Of a stretch of DNA of 64,000 bases, positions 16,792 through 26,596 are shown in pieces. Below the pieces are notes generated by a model. The model had not been told where the DNA came from. It was given only the letters and a program-made list of their open reading frames with translations, and did no database searches. The stretch is from Caballeronia sp. GAFFF1. GTDB taxonomy: Bacteria; Pseudomonadota; Gammaproteobacteria; Burkholderiales; Burkholderiaceae. The first letter of the stretch is position 1; every line of letters starts with the position of its first letter. The translations under genes were made by a program, and so were the position numbers. The stretch lies in contig NZ_JALQEM010000038.1 in assembly GCF_023630705.1 (NCBI RefSeq), positions 89,268 through 153,267 of the forward strand, given 5' to 3'.

Positions 16792-19494
16792 TCAGCTGCT
16801 CTGGCCGACGGGGAACGTGACCGCGGACGACGCGCTTTCGAAGACGATCGCGGAAGCCGGCGCGGCGCTCATGTCCGCGACGTCGATGCGAATGCTCGCG
16901 AGCGGGCGCTGCGACGAGAACGCGTCGAGCCATAGCGCCGAGAGCGCGGGCAGCACATGCTGTTCGATGAAGCCGATGAGCACGCGCGCTCCGGTTTCCT
17001 GCACGAGGCAGTGAGCGACGATGTATTCGATGAGACGCTCGCTGTATTCGAGCGCGATCTCGTGGCGCTCGGCCATGCGTCGCACGACATGGTTCAGATG
17101 CAGCCGCACGATGCTTGCGAGCGACTCCTGCGCAAGCGGCCGATACGGCACGAGCGAGACGCGGCCGAGAAATGCAGCGGGGAAGGCCTTGAGGAGCTCG
17201 GGCGCGAGCGCGGCGCACAGCGCGCTGTGATCGGGGGCGAGCGCCGCATCGGCGCACAGGCTCGTCACGAGTTCCGAGCCGGCATTGCTCGTCAGCAGGA
17301 TGGTCGTATTCCGGAAGTCGATATAGCGGCCGTCGCCGTCTTCCATGTAGCCCTTGTCGAAGACCTGGAAGAACACCTCGTGCACGTCGCGATGCGCCTT
17401 TTCGATTTCATCGAGCAGCACGACGGAATAGGGCCGGCGACGAACGGCCTCCGTCAGCACGCCGCCTTCGCCGTAACCGACGTATCCGGGAGGCGCACCC
17501 TTCAGTCCCGAGACCGTGTGCGCCTCCTGGTACTCGCTCATGTTGATGGTGATGAGATTCTGTTCGCCGCCATACAGCGCCTCAGCCAGCGCCAGCGCGG
17601 TCTCGGTCTTGCCGACGCCCGACGGCCCTGCCAGCAGGAAGACGCCGAGCGGCTTCTTCGGATCGGTGAGCCCGGCGCGCGCCGTCTGCACGCGCTGGCA
17701 GATCGACTTCAGTGCATCGCCCTGTCCGATGACGCGGGCCGCAAGCGTTTGCGGCAACGTGCGCACGGCGGCGACTTCGTCCTTCACCATGCGGCCCACG
17801 GGAATGCCGGTCCAGTCCGAGACGATTTCGGCGACGATGGCTTCGTCCACTTCCGGGAACACGAGCGGCGACTCGCCCTGAAGTTCGCGCAGTTCGTCTT
17901 CGAGGCGGCGCAGTTCCGCGACGGACGGCGCGACGGTCTGGTCATCGGTGCCGGCTGCGTTGCATGCGGCATCGCGCGCGGCGGCGAGTGCTTGCGCCGC
18001 GCGAAGCTGATTCTGCCAGCGCGCGTCGATGATGGATTCTTCGGCGCTGAATTGCCCGATGCGCGCCTGCGCAGCCGTCAGCGCCTTCTCCGCGTCGATG
18101 CCAATGCGCGCCTCCTGCCCCAGCAGGTCGAGCTCGACCTGGGCTGCCTGCACGCGTTGGCGAATCTCCTGCAACTCGCGCGGCGCCGCATGCTGCGAGA
18201 GCGCGACGCGGGCGCATGCGGTGTCGAGCAGACTGATCGCCTTGTCCGGCAACTGCCGCGACGGAATGTAGCGATGCGACAGCAGCACTGCTGCGCGGAT
18301 GGCTTCGTCGCGAACGATCACGCCATGATGCCGCGAAAAAGCCGTCGCGAGCCCGCGCACCATGTCGATGGCGGCGTCTTCCGCCGGCTCCGGCACCTGC
18401 AGCACTTGAAAGCGCCGGGTGAGCGCCGGGTCCTTTTCAATGTGTCGCTTGTATTCGGACCACGTCGTCGCGCCGATCATGCGGACCGCGCCGCGCGCGA
18501 GCGCGGGCTTGAGCAGATTCGCGGCGTCGCCGGTGCCGGCCTGTCCGCCTGCTCCCACGAGCGTATGGATCTCGTCGACGAACAGGACGATCGGTGCGGG
18601 CGACTTCACAGCCGCTTCCAACACGCCTTTTAGACGTGCCTCGAATTCGCCCTTCATGCTGGCGCCCGCGAGGAGCGCGCCGACATCGAGTGTCATCAGT
18701 CGGACTTCGGCGAGCGATGGCGGAACGTCGCGGCTCGCGATGGCGAGCGCGAGGCCCTCGACCACCGCCGTCTTTCCGACGCCGGCTTCGCCGGTCAGCA
18801 ACGGGTTATTCTGCCGACGGCGCAACAAGACGTCGATCAGCGTGCGAATTTCCTGCTCACGTCCGACGACCGGATCGATTTCGCCGGCGCGGGCGCGCGC
18901 CGTGAGGTCGAGGCAATATTGATTTAGCGGCGAGCCGCTCGCCGCCCCGCGCATTGCGCCAGAGCTTTCACCCGGCACGGCCGAGGAGAAATCGCTGTTG
19001 TCATAGGGCGCGTCGTCGCCTTCAGGGGAGCCGCTGATCCAGGCGGTCAGTGTGTCGCCGGACACGTCGACGGGAATGCGCGCGAGCGCCGACGACACCG
19101 AAAGCAGCACGCGGCGAAGCTCCGGCGTGCCCGCGAGTGCTGCAATCAGCCACGCGCCGCGCACACGGCGGTCGCCATGTTCGAGAGTCGCGAGCACCCA
19201 GGCACGTTCGATGGCTAGTTCGATGTAGTGCGAGAAATCGCTGATGGAGCTTGCACCCGAAGGCAACGCGTTCAGGGCGCGGGCGACATCGCGCTCGAGC
19301 AAGTCGAGTTCGATGCCTGCGTGACGAACGATGCGGTGCAGGTCGCTATCGGGAAGCTGCAGCAGCTGATGCAGCCAATGGACGAGCTCCACATATGGAT
19401 TACCGCGGAGCTTGCAGAAAGTTGTAGCTGATTCAATGCTTCGGAACAGAGTAGCTCCGAGCTTTCCAAATAAAGCCTGGCGGGAAACGGTCAT
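16792..19494 (-). CDS. tssH: T6SS sheath-recycling AAA+ ATPase TssH (ClpV)
   Basis: Hexameric ATPase that disassembles contracted sheaths. The 900-residue product has an N-terminal Clp repeat domain (about 1-160), then a first AAA+ module with Walker A GEAGVGKT near residues 235-242 and Walker B LFVDEIH. A helical middle domain and a second module with GPSGVGKTE and VVLLDEIEKAH follow. I chose ATG 19494 (MTVSRQALFGKLG); upstream in-frame sequence is Arg/Lys-rich and unlike the family. It is the first gene of the leftward T6SS operon. Confidence 0.96.
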   Translation of the reverse strand: MTVSRQALFGKLGATLFRSIESATTFCKLRGNPYVELVHWLHQLLQLPDSDLHRIVRHAGIELDLLERDVARALNALPSGASSISDFSHYIELAIERAWVLATLEHGDRRVRGAWLIAALAGTPELRRVLLSVSSALARIPVDVSGDTLTAWISGSPEGDDAPYDNSDFSSAVPGESSGAMRGAASGSPLNQYCLDLTARARAGEIDPVVGREQEIRTLIDVLLRRRQNNPLLTGEAGVGKTAVVEGLALAIASRDVPPSLAEVRLMTLDVGALLAGASMKGEFEARLKGVLEAAVKSPAPIVLFVDEIHTLVGAGGQAGTGDAANLLKPALARGAVRMIGATTWSEYKRHIEKDPALTRRFQVLQVPEPAEDAAIDMVRGLATAFSRHHGVIVRDEAIRAAVLLSHRYIPSRQLPDKAISLLDTACARVALSQHAAPRELQEIRQRVQAAQVELDLLGQEARIGIDAEKALTAAQARIGQFSAEESIIDARWQNQLRAAQALAAARDAACNAAGTDDQTVAPSVAELRRLEDELRELQGESPLVFPEVDEAIVAEIVSDWTGIPVGRMVKDEVAAVRTLPQTLAARVIGQGDALKSICQRVQTARAGLTDPKKPLGVFLLAGPSGVGKTETALALAEALYGGEQNLITINMSEYQEAHTVSGLKGAPPGYVGYGEGGVLTEAVRRRPYSVVLLDEIEKAHRDVHEVFFQVFDKGYMEDGDGRYIDFRNTTILLTSNAGSELVTSLCADAALAPDHSALCAALAPELLKAFPAAFLGRVSLVPYRPLAQESLASIVRLHLNHVVRRMAERHEIALEYSERLIEYIVAHCLVQETGARVLIGFIEQHVLPALSALWLDAFSSQRPLASIRIDVADMSAAPASAIVFESASSAVTFPVGQSS

Positions 19495-19966
19495 TGTTTT
19501 TCTTTGATGTTCGGATGCCGTAATAAATCCTGCGGCATCCAGCTTTCTTTTTTGTCTTTTTATGCGACCGTGCGATATGAGCGTATGCCTCGGTCTTCGC
19601 CGGTCGCGTCGAACCGCAGCGATTATCCATGCCAAAGCGCGTTCGTCAACGATGCGCGAGAGTGTGGCGGCTTATCTCGACCGTGCGATTTCTCGATTGC
19701 TCACGTTGCACGACAATTTCTATTTTTAGGTCCGACAGAGATTTCAATGAGTTAGAACGATTAACGGCCTACTGAACGAATGCATTCTCGACAGTTGCGA
19801 CAGTTTCACCATGCAATGCATTCTTCGTAGAAATTCGTAGTGGTTTATCTCAATTTAATTGATATGGACACCTTGGTTTGACCGTGTTCTAATCCGGCCC
19901 CGTCCTATTCTTGGAAAGGTGATTCGCGATCGCGTAGAAGTATTCGGATCGTGAATTCAAGCTGCG
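19495..19966. other. Divergent T6SS promoter region
   Basis: A 472-base, visibly AT-rich gap between the leftward (tssH) and rightward (TagK-like) T6SS operons with no convincing gene. It must carry both promoters and probably the regulator binding sites. I did not find a sigma-54 -24/-12 element (TGGCAC-N5-TTGC). TTGACC at 19878-19883 resembles a -35 box, but the nearest -10-like TATTCT (19906-19911) is 22 bases away, too far for a normal promoter. Confidence 0.6.
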
Positions 19967-20644
19967 ATGAGACTTGCCAGACTGTTTCGCACCGCGCCGT
20001 CGAATGCGCGCCGCATGGAACCGCAAGGTCAGCCGGTTTCGGGCGTAGGCTCGGGCAGCGTGCAAAGAGCAGGGCAACGCGATCACGGCGATACGTCTCA
20101 TGCGACGTCGCCCTATGGCGAGAATGCTGTGCTCGACCTGCTCGGCGGCGCAGCAGACTCGAGCTCGGCACGCTTCATCGTCAAGGCTGCAGACGACGCA
20201 GGAAGCAGCGCGGGCGACCGGTTAATGGGTTCGCTATACGAGCAATACTGCCAGGCGCTGGACTCGCCGCTCGCATCGCTCCCCGATACGTGGGTCGATG
20301 CGGCGAGCGGCGAGGGGATGCCTTTACGCGATCAGGAGCTTGCGTCGCACCGCTGGCGTGACCAGGCCGTCGGCCCGGTTGCCGCCATCCTGGGTGACAT
20401 CTCCAACCTCGAACAAGCGTTCGGGCCGATGCATCACATCGGGCCCTACGCCGCGGCCAGCGTTGAAGAGGTCCCCGAAGTGCTGCGTCTCTTCGCTCCC
20501 CCCGAATACCACGCCGCATCGGCGCGTAGGCCGAGCCCGATTCTGCCGTCGCTCGTGCGGCGCGAACACCACACGCTGGCCATCGACAGTCCCGTACGGC
20601 CACTGAACACTCCTCACGAACGCGAACAAAAAGAGACCCTATGA
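19967..20644 (+). CDS. T6SS-associated protein, possibly TagK-like
   Basis: First gene of the rightward T6SS operon; 225 residues, no signal peptide or membrane segment. The N-terminal ~60 residues are low-complexity and hydrophilic. The core has LLGGAADSS, YEQYCQALDSP and the segment LGDISNLEQAFGP, followed by a Pro/His-rich tail. Burkholderia T6SS clusters carry a TagK-domain protein at this position, and the core looks like it, but I cannot confirm this by alignment. The stop overlaps the ATG of tagJ by four bases (ATGA), so the two are translationally coupled. Confidence 0.5.
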   Translation: MRLARLFRTAPSNARRMEPQGQPVSGVGSGSVQRAGQRDHGDTSHATSPYGENAVLDLLGGAADSSSARFIVKAADDAGSSAGDRLMGSLYEQYCQALDSPLASLPDTWVDAASGEGMPLRDQELASHRWRDQAVGPVAAILGDISNLEQAFGPMHHIGPYAAASVEEVPEVLRLFAPPEYHAASARRPSPILPSLVRREHHTLAIDSPVRPLNTPHEREQKETL

Positions 20645-21507
20645 GCGCAAACACGCCGAAGCGGACCGACGCGAAGCCCGGCTCCATGGCCATCGACGAA
20701 GCGATCGCCAGCCTCGTCACCGCCATTCGCAAAGAACCTGCCGTCGCGGGGCATCGGTGGTCGCTGTTCCAGTGCTTCTCCGTAACGGGCGAGTGGGAGA
20801 GGGCGATGCAGCAGTTGCAGGTCTACGGACAACTCGACCGTTCGGCGGAACGCGTGGTGCAGACATTCCGCGATCTCGTTCGCGCTGAACGCTGGCGCGA
20901 GCGCGTCATGGACGGAACGCAGGCACCAGCTCTGGTCTATGACGACGCACCCGAATGGATGCGCTCGCTGATCGCCGCGCTGGGCCTCGCGGCCGGGGGC
21001 GATTTGAACGCCGCGGACCGGGCGCGCGAGGCGGCGCTCGATGCCGCGCCGCTAGTCGCAGGACGCGCGGCGGGGCAGGCTTTTCAGTGGATCGGCGACA
21101 GTGACTCGCGCCTGGGTCCGGTGTGCGAGTTCATCAGCGCGGGCAGCTATCGCTGGGTTGCCTTGCCGGACATTGCTCGCTGGCGGGTACGTGAGCCGTC
21201 TTCGCTCATCGATCTCGTCTGGACGCCGTGCACCCTCACGCTGCTGGACGGTGCGACGCTCCACGGCTTCGTTCCCGCCCGCTATCCGTTGCCGTCTGAT
21301 GGCGCCCACGCAAGCCGCGAGGCGCTTCGGACCGGACGTGAAACGGTGTGGGAGGAAAACGGGCGCACGGGCGTGATCGGGCATGGCCGCAAGACATGGG
21401 CGACGGATGCCGGCGACTTCAGCGTGTTCGAGATCCCGGATTGCGCATTCGGGCAGGCCGCCATGCGCGGCGAAGAGCCGCTCGCAAGCGAGGGCTCGAG
21501 TCAGTGA
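20641..21507 (+). CDS. tagJ: T6SS accessory protein TagJ (ImpE family)
   Basis: Accessory protein that binds the sheath subunit TssB and is thought to assist its recruitment to ClpV (known from P. aeruginosa H1-T6SS). The 288-residue product has the ImpE organisation. A helical N-terminal half reads LVTAIRKEPAVAGHRWSLFQ, then LLCVLGEWERA-like FSVTGEWERAMQQLQ. A beta-rich C-terminal half includes the segment SLIDLVWTPCTLTLLDG and VPARYP. Its start overlaps the upstream gene (ATGA) and its stop overlaps the GTG of tssE (GTGA). Confidence 0.88.
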   Translation: MSANTPKRTDAKPGSMAIDEAIASLVTAIRKEPAVAGHRWSLFQCFSVTGEWERAMQQLQVYGQLDRSAERVVQTFRDLVRAERWRERVMDGTQAPALVYDDAPEWMRSLIAALGLAAGGDLNAADRAREAALDAAPLVAGRAAGQAFQWIGDSDSRLGPVCEFISAGSYRWVALPDIARWRVREPSSLIDLVWTPCTLTLLDGATLHGFVPARYPLPSDGAHASREALRTGRETVWEENGRTGVIGHGRKTWATDAGDFSVFEIPDCAFGQAAMRGEEPLASEGSSQ

Positions 21508-22052
21508 AGACGACGCTACACCGTGGCTTCGGCGCGCCGTCAGCGGCGCCCCGCCGGGCCGATTGTCACCTGATGCCGACGCTGCTTGACCGCCTCCGCG
21601 ACGACGCGCCGCAGCGCCAGAACGAAGCGCCCGGTGAGTACACCGTGACGCGGTCGCAGATGCGCGACATCATCCAGCGCGATCTCGCCTACCTGCTCAA
21701 CGCGATCAGTATCGAAGATCAAATCGACCGGACCCGATATCCCGAAGCTGCCGCCTCAACGGTGAACTTCGGCGTGCCGCCGCTGGCGGGCGCGTTCGTC
21801 GCTTCGCACCGCTGGCCGGACGTCGAAGCGAAGATCAAGCGCGCGATCGAGGACTTCGAGCCACGCCTGCTGCGCGACTCGCTGTCGATCGTGCCGCTGT
21901 CCGGAGTCGACAACAACGGACGCTATAACAACCTCGCGTTCGAGATCCGCGGCATGATCCGGATGGACCCGTATCCGCTCGAGTTCATGGTTCAGAGCTC
22001 GCTGGATCTCGAAACGAGCCGTCTGCACGCCACCGCGCGCCGCGGTGGCTGA
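21504..22052 (+). CDS. tssE: T6SS baseplate subunit TssE (gp25-like)
   Basis: Baseplate wedge protein homologous to phage T4 gp25 that starts sheath assembly. The gp25 core is clear: IIQRDLAYLLNA, then SVLNFG-like STVNFGVPPLAG, IKRAIEDFEPRL and the C-terminal FEIRGMIRMDPYPLEF. I chose the GTG at 21504, which overlaps the tagJ stop (GTGA) and gives 182 residues. An ATG at 21573 (MPTLLDRLRDD) would give 159 residues and is also possible, though it lacks a good ribosome site. Confidence 0.9.
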   Translation: MKTTLHRGFGAPSAAPRRADCHLMPTLLDRLRDDAPQRQNEAPGEYTVTRSQMRDIIQRDLAYLLNAISIEDQIDRTRYPEAAASTVNFGVPPLAGAFVASHRWPDVEAKIKRAIEDFEPRLLRDSLSIVPLSGVDNNGRYNNLAFEIRGMIRMDPYPLEFMVQSSLDLETSRLHATARRGG

Positions 22053-22083
22053 TACGCGCCGCGCGACACAACACAGGCATCGA

Positions 22084-23973
22084 ATGGACCCGAGGCTGCT
22101 CGACTATTACAACCAGGAACTGGTCGCCCTGCGTGACTTGGGCGCGGAGTTCGCGAAGGCACATCCCAAGGTGGCGCACCGGCTACTGACGCAGCCCGAT
22201 GAAGCCGTCGACCCGTACGTCGAACGGCTCGTGGAATCGTTCTGCTTCATGGCGGCCCGCATGCAGGTCAAGCTCGACGCGGAATTTCCCCGTTTCGCGG
22301 GTCGTCTGCTCGAAGTGATCTATCCGGACTACACCGCGCCGACGCCCTCGATGGCGGTTGCGCAGTTCCATCCGGACTCACGCTCCGACGAACTGGTGCG
22401 AGGCGTCACCATCGCGCGAGGAACGGCGCTGAAAGGACGCGTGGCGCCTGGCGAAAAAACGGCTTGCCAGTTCCGCACGGGTCACGACGTGACCCTCTAT
22501 CCGCTTGCGATCACGCGCGCCACACTTGCCGGCATGCCCCGCGATATCCGTGCGCTCGACCGCTACGTGCCTGAGAACGTGCGCGTGCGCGACGCATTGC
22601 GCTTGCGCCTGCGGACGACGAACGGAGCGCGCATAGCCGACCTGCGCGGCCTCGATCGGCTGCCGGTGTATCTGAGCGGCGATGAACAGGTGGCGTCCCA
22701 TCTCTTCGAGCTTCTGCATTCCGCGAGCGTGGCGACCGTCGTCGGCGCGCCCGTCGATCTTGCGGATGGAACGCGGCCGGTTTCGGTCATCACGTCGGAA
22801 CCCGTCGCGCACGAAGGGCTTCGCACCGATCAGGGCTTGTTGCCGCTCACCTGGTCCAAGTTTCACGGCCACAATCTCCTGCAGGAGTACTTCGCCTGCC
22901 CGAGCCGTTTCCTGTTCTTCACGTTGACAGGACTCGAAGACGCGCTGCGCCGCATCGACGGCGATGAAGTCGAGATCGTCGTGCTGCTGAGCCAGTCGAG
23001 CGATCGCCTGAACGGCCTCATCGACGCGTCGCGGTTCGCGCTTTTCTGCTCGCCCGTCATCAACCTGTTCCCTTGCCGCACTGACCGCATCGAAGTCACG
23101 CACGCGGCGGCCGAATTTCATCTCGTGCCGAGGCGGCTCGCGCCGCTCGACTATGAGGTCTTCGCCGTCGAGTCGCTCGCCGGTCACAAGGGCAATGGCG
23201 CGGCCGGACAGGAATTCCGCCCGCTTTATCAGACTCGCAATAGTGACGAAGGCAACTATGGCCGCTATTTCTCGGTGCGTCGCGAAAGCCGCGTGCTGTC
23301 CGAAGCGGTCCGCCGCAACGGCTTGCGCACGCCGTATGTCGGCAGCGAGGTCTATGTGTCGCTCGTGGATCAGCACAACCCGCCGTACGACGAAGACATC
23401 CGCTATCTGTCCGTCGACGCGTGGTTGACCAACCGCGACCTGCCGAGCTTTGTTCCGCGCGACGGCATGAACGATCTCTTCGGCGATCTGGATGCGCCCG
23501 TCGCCAGTATCGGGCTCGTCCGCGCGCCCAGTGCGCCGCGCGCGCCATTCGCGGAACGGGAGACTGCGTGGCGCCTTATCCGGCATCTGAATTTCAATTA
23601 CCTACCGCTCGAAGAAATCGATCATCGGCCGGGCGGGCAAGGCCTGCGCGACATGCTGAGGCTCTTCGTCGCCGCCGACGACAGAATCCACCAGCGTCAG
23701 GTCGAGAGCCTGGTGGGCGTCAAGACGCGACCGGTCTCTTGCAAGCTGCCCGGGAAGGGGCCGCTCGTGTTCGGGCGTGGCATCGAATGCCAGCTGACCG
23801 TCGACGAAGCCGGTTTCTCCGGCGTCAGCCCCTATCTCTTCGGCGTGATTCTTGAGCACTATCTGATGCGGCATGTGTCCATCAATACGTTCACGCAGAC
23901 GGAACTTCATTCCATGCAACGCGGCCGTTTGATGCGCTGGCCGGTTCGCATGGGTTCGCGTGGAGGCGTCTGA
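22084..23973 (+). CDS. tssF: T6SS baseplate subunit TssF (main cluster copy)
   Basis: Baseplate wedge protein that contacts the VgrG spike and TssK. The 629-residue product starts with the canonical MDPRLLDYYNQEL at ATG 22084. Other family segments are FPRFAGRLLEVIYPDYTAPTPS-type, YFACPSRFLFFTLTGL and the C-terminal MRHVSINTFTQTELHS. It overlaps tssG by one base (TGATG). A second, diverged TssF is encoded at 28858-30771. Confidence 0.96.
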   Translation: MDPRLLDYYNQELVALRDLGAEFAKAHPKVAHRLLTQPDEAVDPYVERLVESFCFMAARMQVKLDAEFPRFAGRLLEVIYPDYTAPTPSMAVAQFHPDSRSDELVRGVTIARGTALKGRVAPGEKTACQFRTGHDVTLYPLAITRATLAGMPRDIRALDRYVPENVRVRDALRLRLRTTNGARIADLRGLDRLPVYLSGDEQVASHLFELLHSASVATVVGAPVDLADGTRPVSVITSEPVAHEGLRTDQGLLPLTWSKFHGHNLLQEYFACPSRFLFFTLTGLEDALRRIDGDEVEIVVLLSQSSDRLNGLIDASRFALFCSPVINLFPCRTDRIEVTHAAAEFHLVPRRLAPLDYEVFAVESLAGHKGNGAAGQEFRPLYQTRNSDEGNYGRYFSVRRESRVLSEAVRRNGLRTPYVGSEVYVSLVDQHNPPYDEDIRYLSVDAWLTNRDLPSFVPRDGMNDLFGDLDAPVASIGLVRAPSAPRAPFAERETAWRLIRHLNFNYLPLEEIDHRPGGQGLRDMLRLFVAADDRIHQRQVESLVGVKTRPVSCKLPGKGPLVFGRGIECQLTVDEAGFSGVSPYLFGVILEHYLMRHVSINTFTQTELHSMQRGRLMRWPVRMGSRGGV

Positions 23974-25025
23974 TGGAGCGAGCCACCTCTACCTCAACGT
24001 TGCGTGACACGGCGTTCTCTCATCGAACGCTGGAGCGGCTGCAGGCGGAGCCGTGGCGATACGGCTTCCTTTCGTTGATGCGCCGCATCGGCGCCGCTTC
24101 GAATAGCGGGCCCGTCGGCGCAGCGCGGCGGCCGCAGGAAGAGCCGTTTCGCCTCGGGCAGAAGCCCAGCCTGACGTTCGCCCCGCGAGAACTCGCGAGC
24201 GTCAGTGAACGCGACGGACGCCTCTTCGTGCGCCTGTTCGGCCTCGGCATGTTGGGACCGAACGGACCCCTGCCCATCCACGTAACTGAAATCGCGCGTG
24301 AGCGCGAAGAAAGCCGGCGCGACCGCACGCTCGTCGATTTCCTCGATGTCTTCCATCATCGCTATTTCACGCTGCTGTACCAGACATGGGCGTCCGCGCA
24401 GTCGACGGCGGGGCTCGACAGGACAGGCACGGGGAGCGAACGCTTTTCGTCCTACATCGGATGCCTGAGCGGGCAAGAGCCGCGCGAGATCGCCACCCGC
24501 GCGCTGCCAGCGCATGCGCAACTATCCGCATCGGCGCACAGGGTGCGCGAATCGCGCAACCCCGACGGCCTGCGCACGACGCTCGAACGCTACTTCGGCG
24601 TGCCGGTTGCGATAGACGAATACGTCTTCCACTGGATCGAAATGGCGGCGAGCGAGCGCAGCCGTCTCGGCGCGCCGGGCGCACCGTCCATCATGGCCGA
24701 AGGCGCGATTCTCGGGGAGCGCGTGCCGGACCGGCAGTACCGCTTTCGAATCGTTATCGGGCCGCTCGGCATCGACGCGTATTTGCGCTTTACGCCTCGC
24801 GGCGCGGACCTGCCGAAGCTCGTCGACTGGGTGCGCACGTTCCTCGGCCACGAATTCGACTGGGAACTTGAACTGCGCATTCGTGCGAAGAGCGCGCCGC
24901 CCGCCGTGATGGGCGGCCCGCAGCAGTTGGGATGGTCAGGCTGGCTCGGACAATCCCCGGACGACCGGCCGATCACCGGCATGCGCTTCGAGCCTGAACG
25001 CTACATGACAAAGCTCGCATCGTGA
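23973..25025 (+). CDS. tssG: T6SS baseplate subunit TssG (main cluster copy)
   Basis: Baseplate wedge protein forming the TssFG heterotrimer with TssF. The 350-residue product shows RLQAEPWRYGFLSLMRR at the N-terminus, PSLTFAPRELAS, the highly conserved LPIHVTEIAREREESRRD and the C-terminal LGWSGWLG with ITGMRFEPERY. It is coupled to tssF by a TGATG junction. A second TssG at 34751-35860 shares the central 18-residue block exactly. Confidence 0.96.
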   Translation: MERATSTSTLRDTAFSHRTLERLQAEPWRYGFLSLMRRIGAASNSGPVGAARRPQEEPFRLGQKPSLTFAPRELASVSERDGRLFVRLFGLGMLGPNGPLPIHVTEIAREREESRRDRTLVDFLDVFHHRYFTLLYQTWASAQSTAGLDRTGTGSERFSSYIGCLSGQEPREIATRALPAHAQLSASAHRVRESRNPDGLRTTLERYFGVPVAIDEYVFHWIEMAASERSRLGAPGAPSIMAEGAILGERVPDRQYRFRIVIGPLGIDAYLRFTPRGADLPKLVDWVRTFLGHEFDWELELRIRAKSAPPAVMGGPQQLGWSGWLGQSPDDRPITGMRFEPERYMTKLAS

Positions 25026-25062
25026 TATGCGAGCCAACCAGAACAACGCAGGAAACCAGCAG

Positions 25063-26163
25063 ATGAGCAGCAAGAGCAAGCATGCCGCCAACAAGGCACC
25101 CGGCGGTCATGCCGGGCCGGCGACGTCGCACGACTGGATGAGCCCGATCGACCCCGCCGCGCCCTGCGGCGCCGATCTCGAGTACGACCCCGAGTTCGTC
25201 GTCCTGTCGTCCCAGGTCGCGGTCCGGCCGGAAGCGCAATATGGCGATTTCGTCGGCGTGCCCGAACCCATCAACTGGAGCGACGTCGACCGCGATTGCC
25301 GGCGTCTCATGATGCGCAGCAAGGATATGCGGCTCGCCGTTCTGTTCATGCGTTGCCGCACGCGACTGGCCGGCGCGCCGGGACTTGCAGAAGGACTGGG
25401 CTTGCTGGCCGAATGGCTCGATGCGTTCCCCGAATCCATCCATCCACGCCAGGGCGCGGACGACGATGAAGACGCCGCCCTCGAAATCCGCATGAACGCG
25501 CTGCAAGCCCTCACCGATACGGACGGCTTGCTCTCCGACGTGCGCGAGATCGCGCTGACGCGTTCGAGCGCCGCGCGGCTGCAAATGCGGGATGTAGAAC
25601 GGGCGTTCGCGCATCCGCGCCCGAGCGATGCGCTTGCGCCGGAGTCCGTCACGCGACAGATCGAAGACCTTCGGATACAACAGCCCGACATGCTCGCCGG
25701 CTTCGACGCGGCTGCCGAGAGCCTCAAGCGCATCGAAGCGTGGTGCCGCGAGCATCTGGACGCGTATCTGCCAGATTTGTCGCCACTCACACGCCTGCTC
25801 GATCGCGTCGTCGCGACGGGCGCGCGAGTCGCTACGACCGCCGTGGAAGAACCGGCGCCCGAACCGGCAGAAGCCGCCGACGCGGTTGCCGCCACGGAGA
25901 CTGCGGCCGACGAGAGCGTCGCCGCTGCGACTACCGTCGCCGAGCCGGTCAGGCCCACGCGCACTGCAGCGCTCGATCGCCACGCTGCGCTCGAACTCAT
26001 CCGCGAAGCGCGGCACTGGTTCGAGCGGCACGAGCCCAGCAGTCCCATCCCGGTTTTGCTGCGTCGCGCGGAGTTGTTCGTCGGGAAGCGATATGCCGAA
26101 GTCGTGAAGGCAATCAGCCCGGACATGCTGGAGCAGTGGGAAAGCGAGAACGGCCTGCAATGA
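25063..26163 (+). CDS. tssA: T6SS protein TssA (ImpA N-terminal domain)
   Basis: TssA caps or primes the growing sheath/tube. The ImpA-N domain opens with MSPIDPAAPCGADLEYDPEF and continues with MMRSKDMRLAVLFMRC. A Glu/Ala/Thr-rich linker lies around residues 255-300. The short C-terminal domain reads LIREARHWFERHEPSSPIPVLLRRAE, the usual TssA C-terminal motif. I chose the ATG at 25063, preceded by AGGAAA; an ATG at 25027 directly after the tssG stop would add twelve residues. It is the last gene of the rightward T6SS operon. Confidence 0.92.
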   Translation: MSSKSKHAANKAPGGHAGPATSHDWMSPIDPAAPCGADLEYDPEFVVLSSQVAVRPEAQYGDFVGVPEPINWSDVDRDCRRLMMRSKDMRLAVLFMRCRTRLAGAPGLAEGLGLLAEWLDAFPESIHPRQGADDDEDAALEIRMNALQALTDTDGLLSDVREIALTRSSAARLQMRDVERAFAHPRPSDALAPESVTRQIEDLRIQQPDMLAGFDAAAESLKRIEAWCREHLDAYLPDLSPLTRLLDRVVATGARVATTAVEEPAPEPAEAADAVAATETAADESVAAATTVAEPVRPTRTAALDRHAALELIREARHWFERHEPSSPIPVLLRRAELFVGKRYAEVVKAISPDMLEQWESENGLQ

Positions 26164-26596
26164 TGTACTCGCGGATTCACAAGCTCGGGGGGCCCCGGCG
26201 CCGTCCTGCGGTGTCGCGCGGCACTGCGCTGTCCCGCAAGGCGTGCGGGGACATCGGCCTGAAAGTACGAAGGTAGCGGTTCACGTCAACTCATACGTGA
26301 TCCTGGGCGATGACGCTTGCCTTTTCCCGCGAATTGCTGGTTCGCGGGACGCGGTCTTCGGCGCGCACGACTCGGGTCGGAGTGCGGGTATCCAAAGAGC
26401 GACAACCCGCAGCATCCCTGGTAGCCGTTTCACGTTCCTCGTAGCAGCGATGCTTTCGGACCCGTTCGCAAGCATGCTGTTGGCCGTTGTTGCGCGAGCA
26501 CCTGCCTTCGCGGCGCCCGTGCGCGGCACCGGGCCCGCATGAACACGAGCATGGCCCTTGCTACCGCGTCAATACCGACGCCCCCCAGGAGCCACC
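26164..26596. other. Intergenic region after tssA
   Basis: About 430 bases without a convincing gene. An eight-base perfect stem (CCCGCGAA/TTCGCGGG, seven-base loop) lies near 26327-26350. No T-run follows on the plus strand, so at best it is a weak end for the tss transcript. The rest must include the promoter of the small gene at 26597. Confidence 0.5.

Noticed and set aside
19878..19911. TTGACC and TATTCT as a promoter for the rightward T6SS operon
   Set aside because: The spacing of 22 bases is outside the usable range of 16-19.
26281..26529. An 82-codon minus-strand frame after tssA
   Set aside because: No ribosome site and a composition typical of random GC-rich translation.
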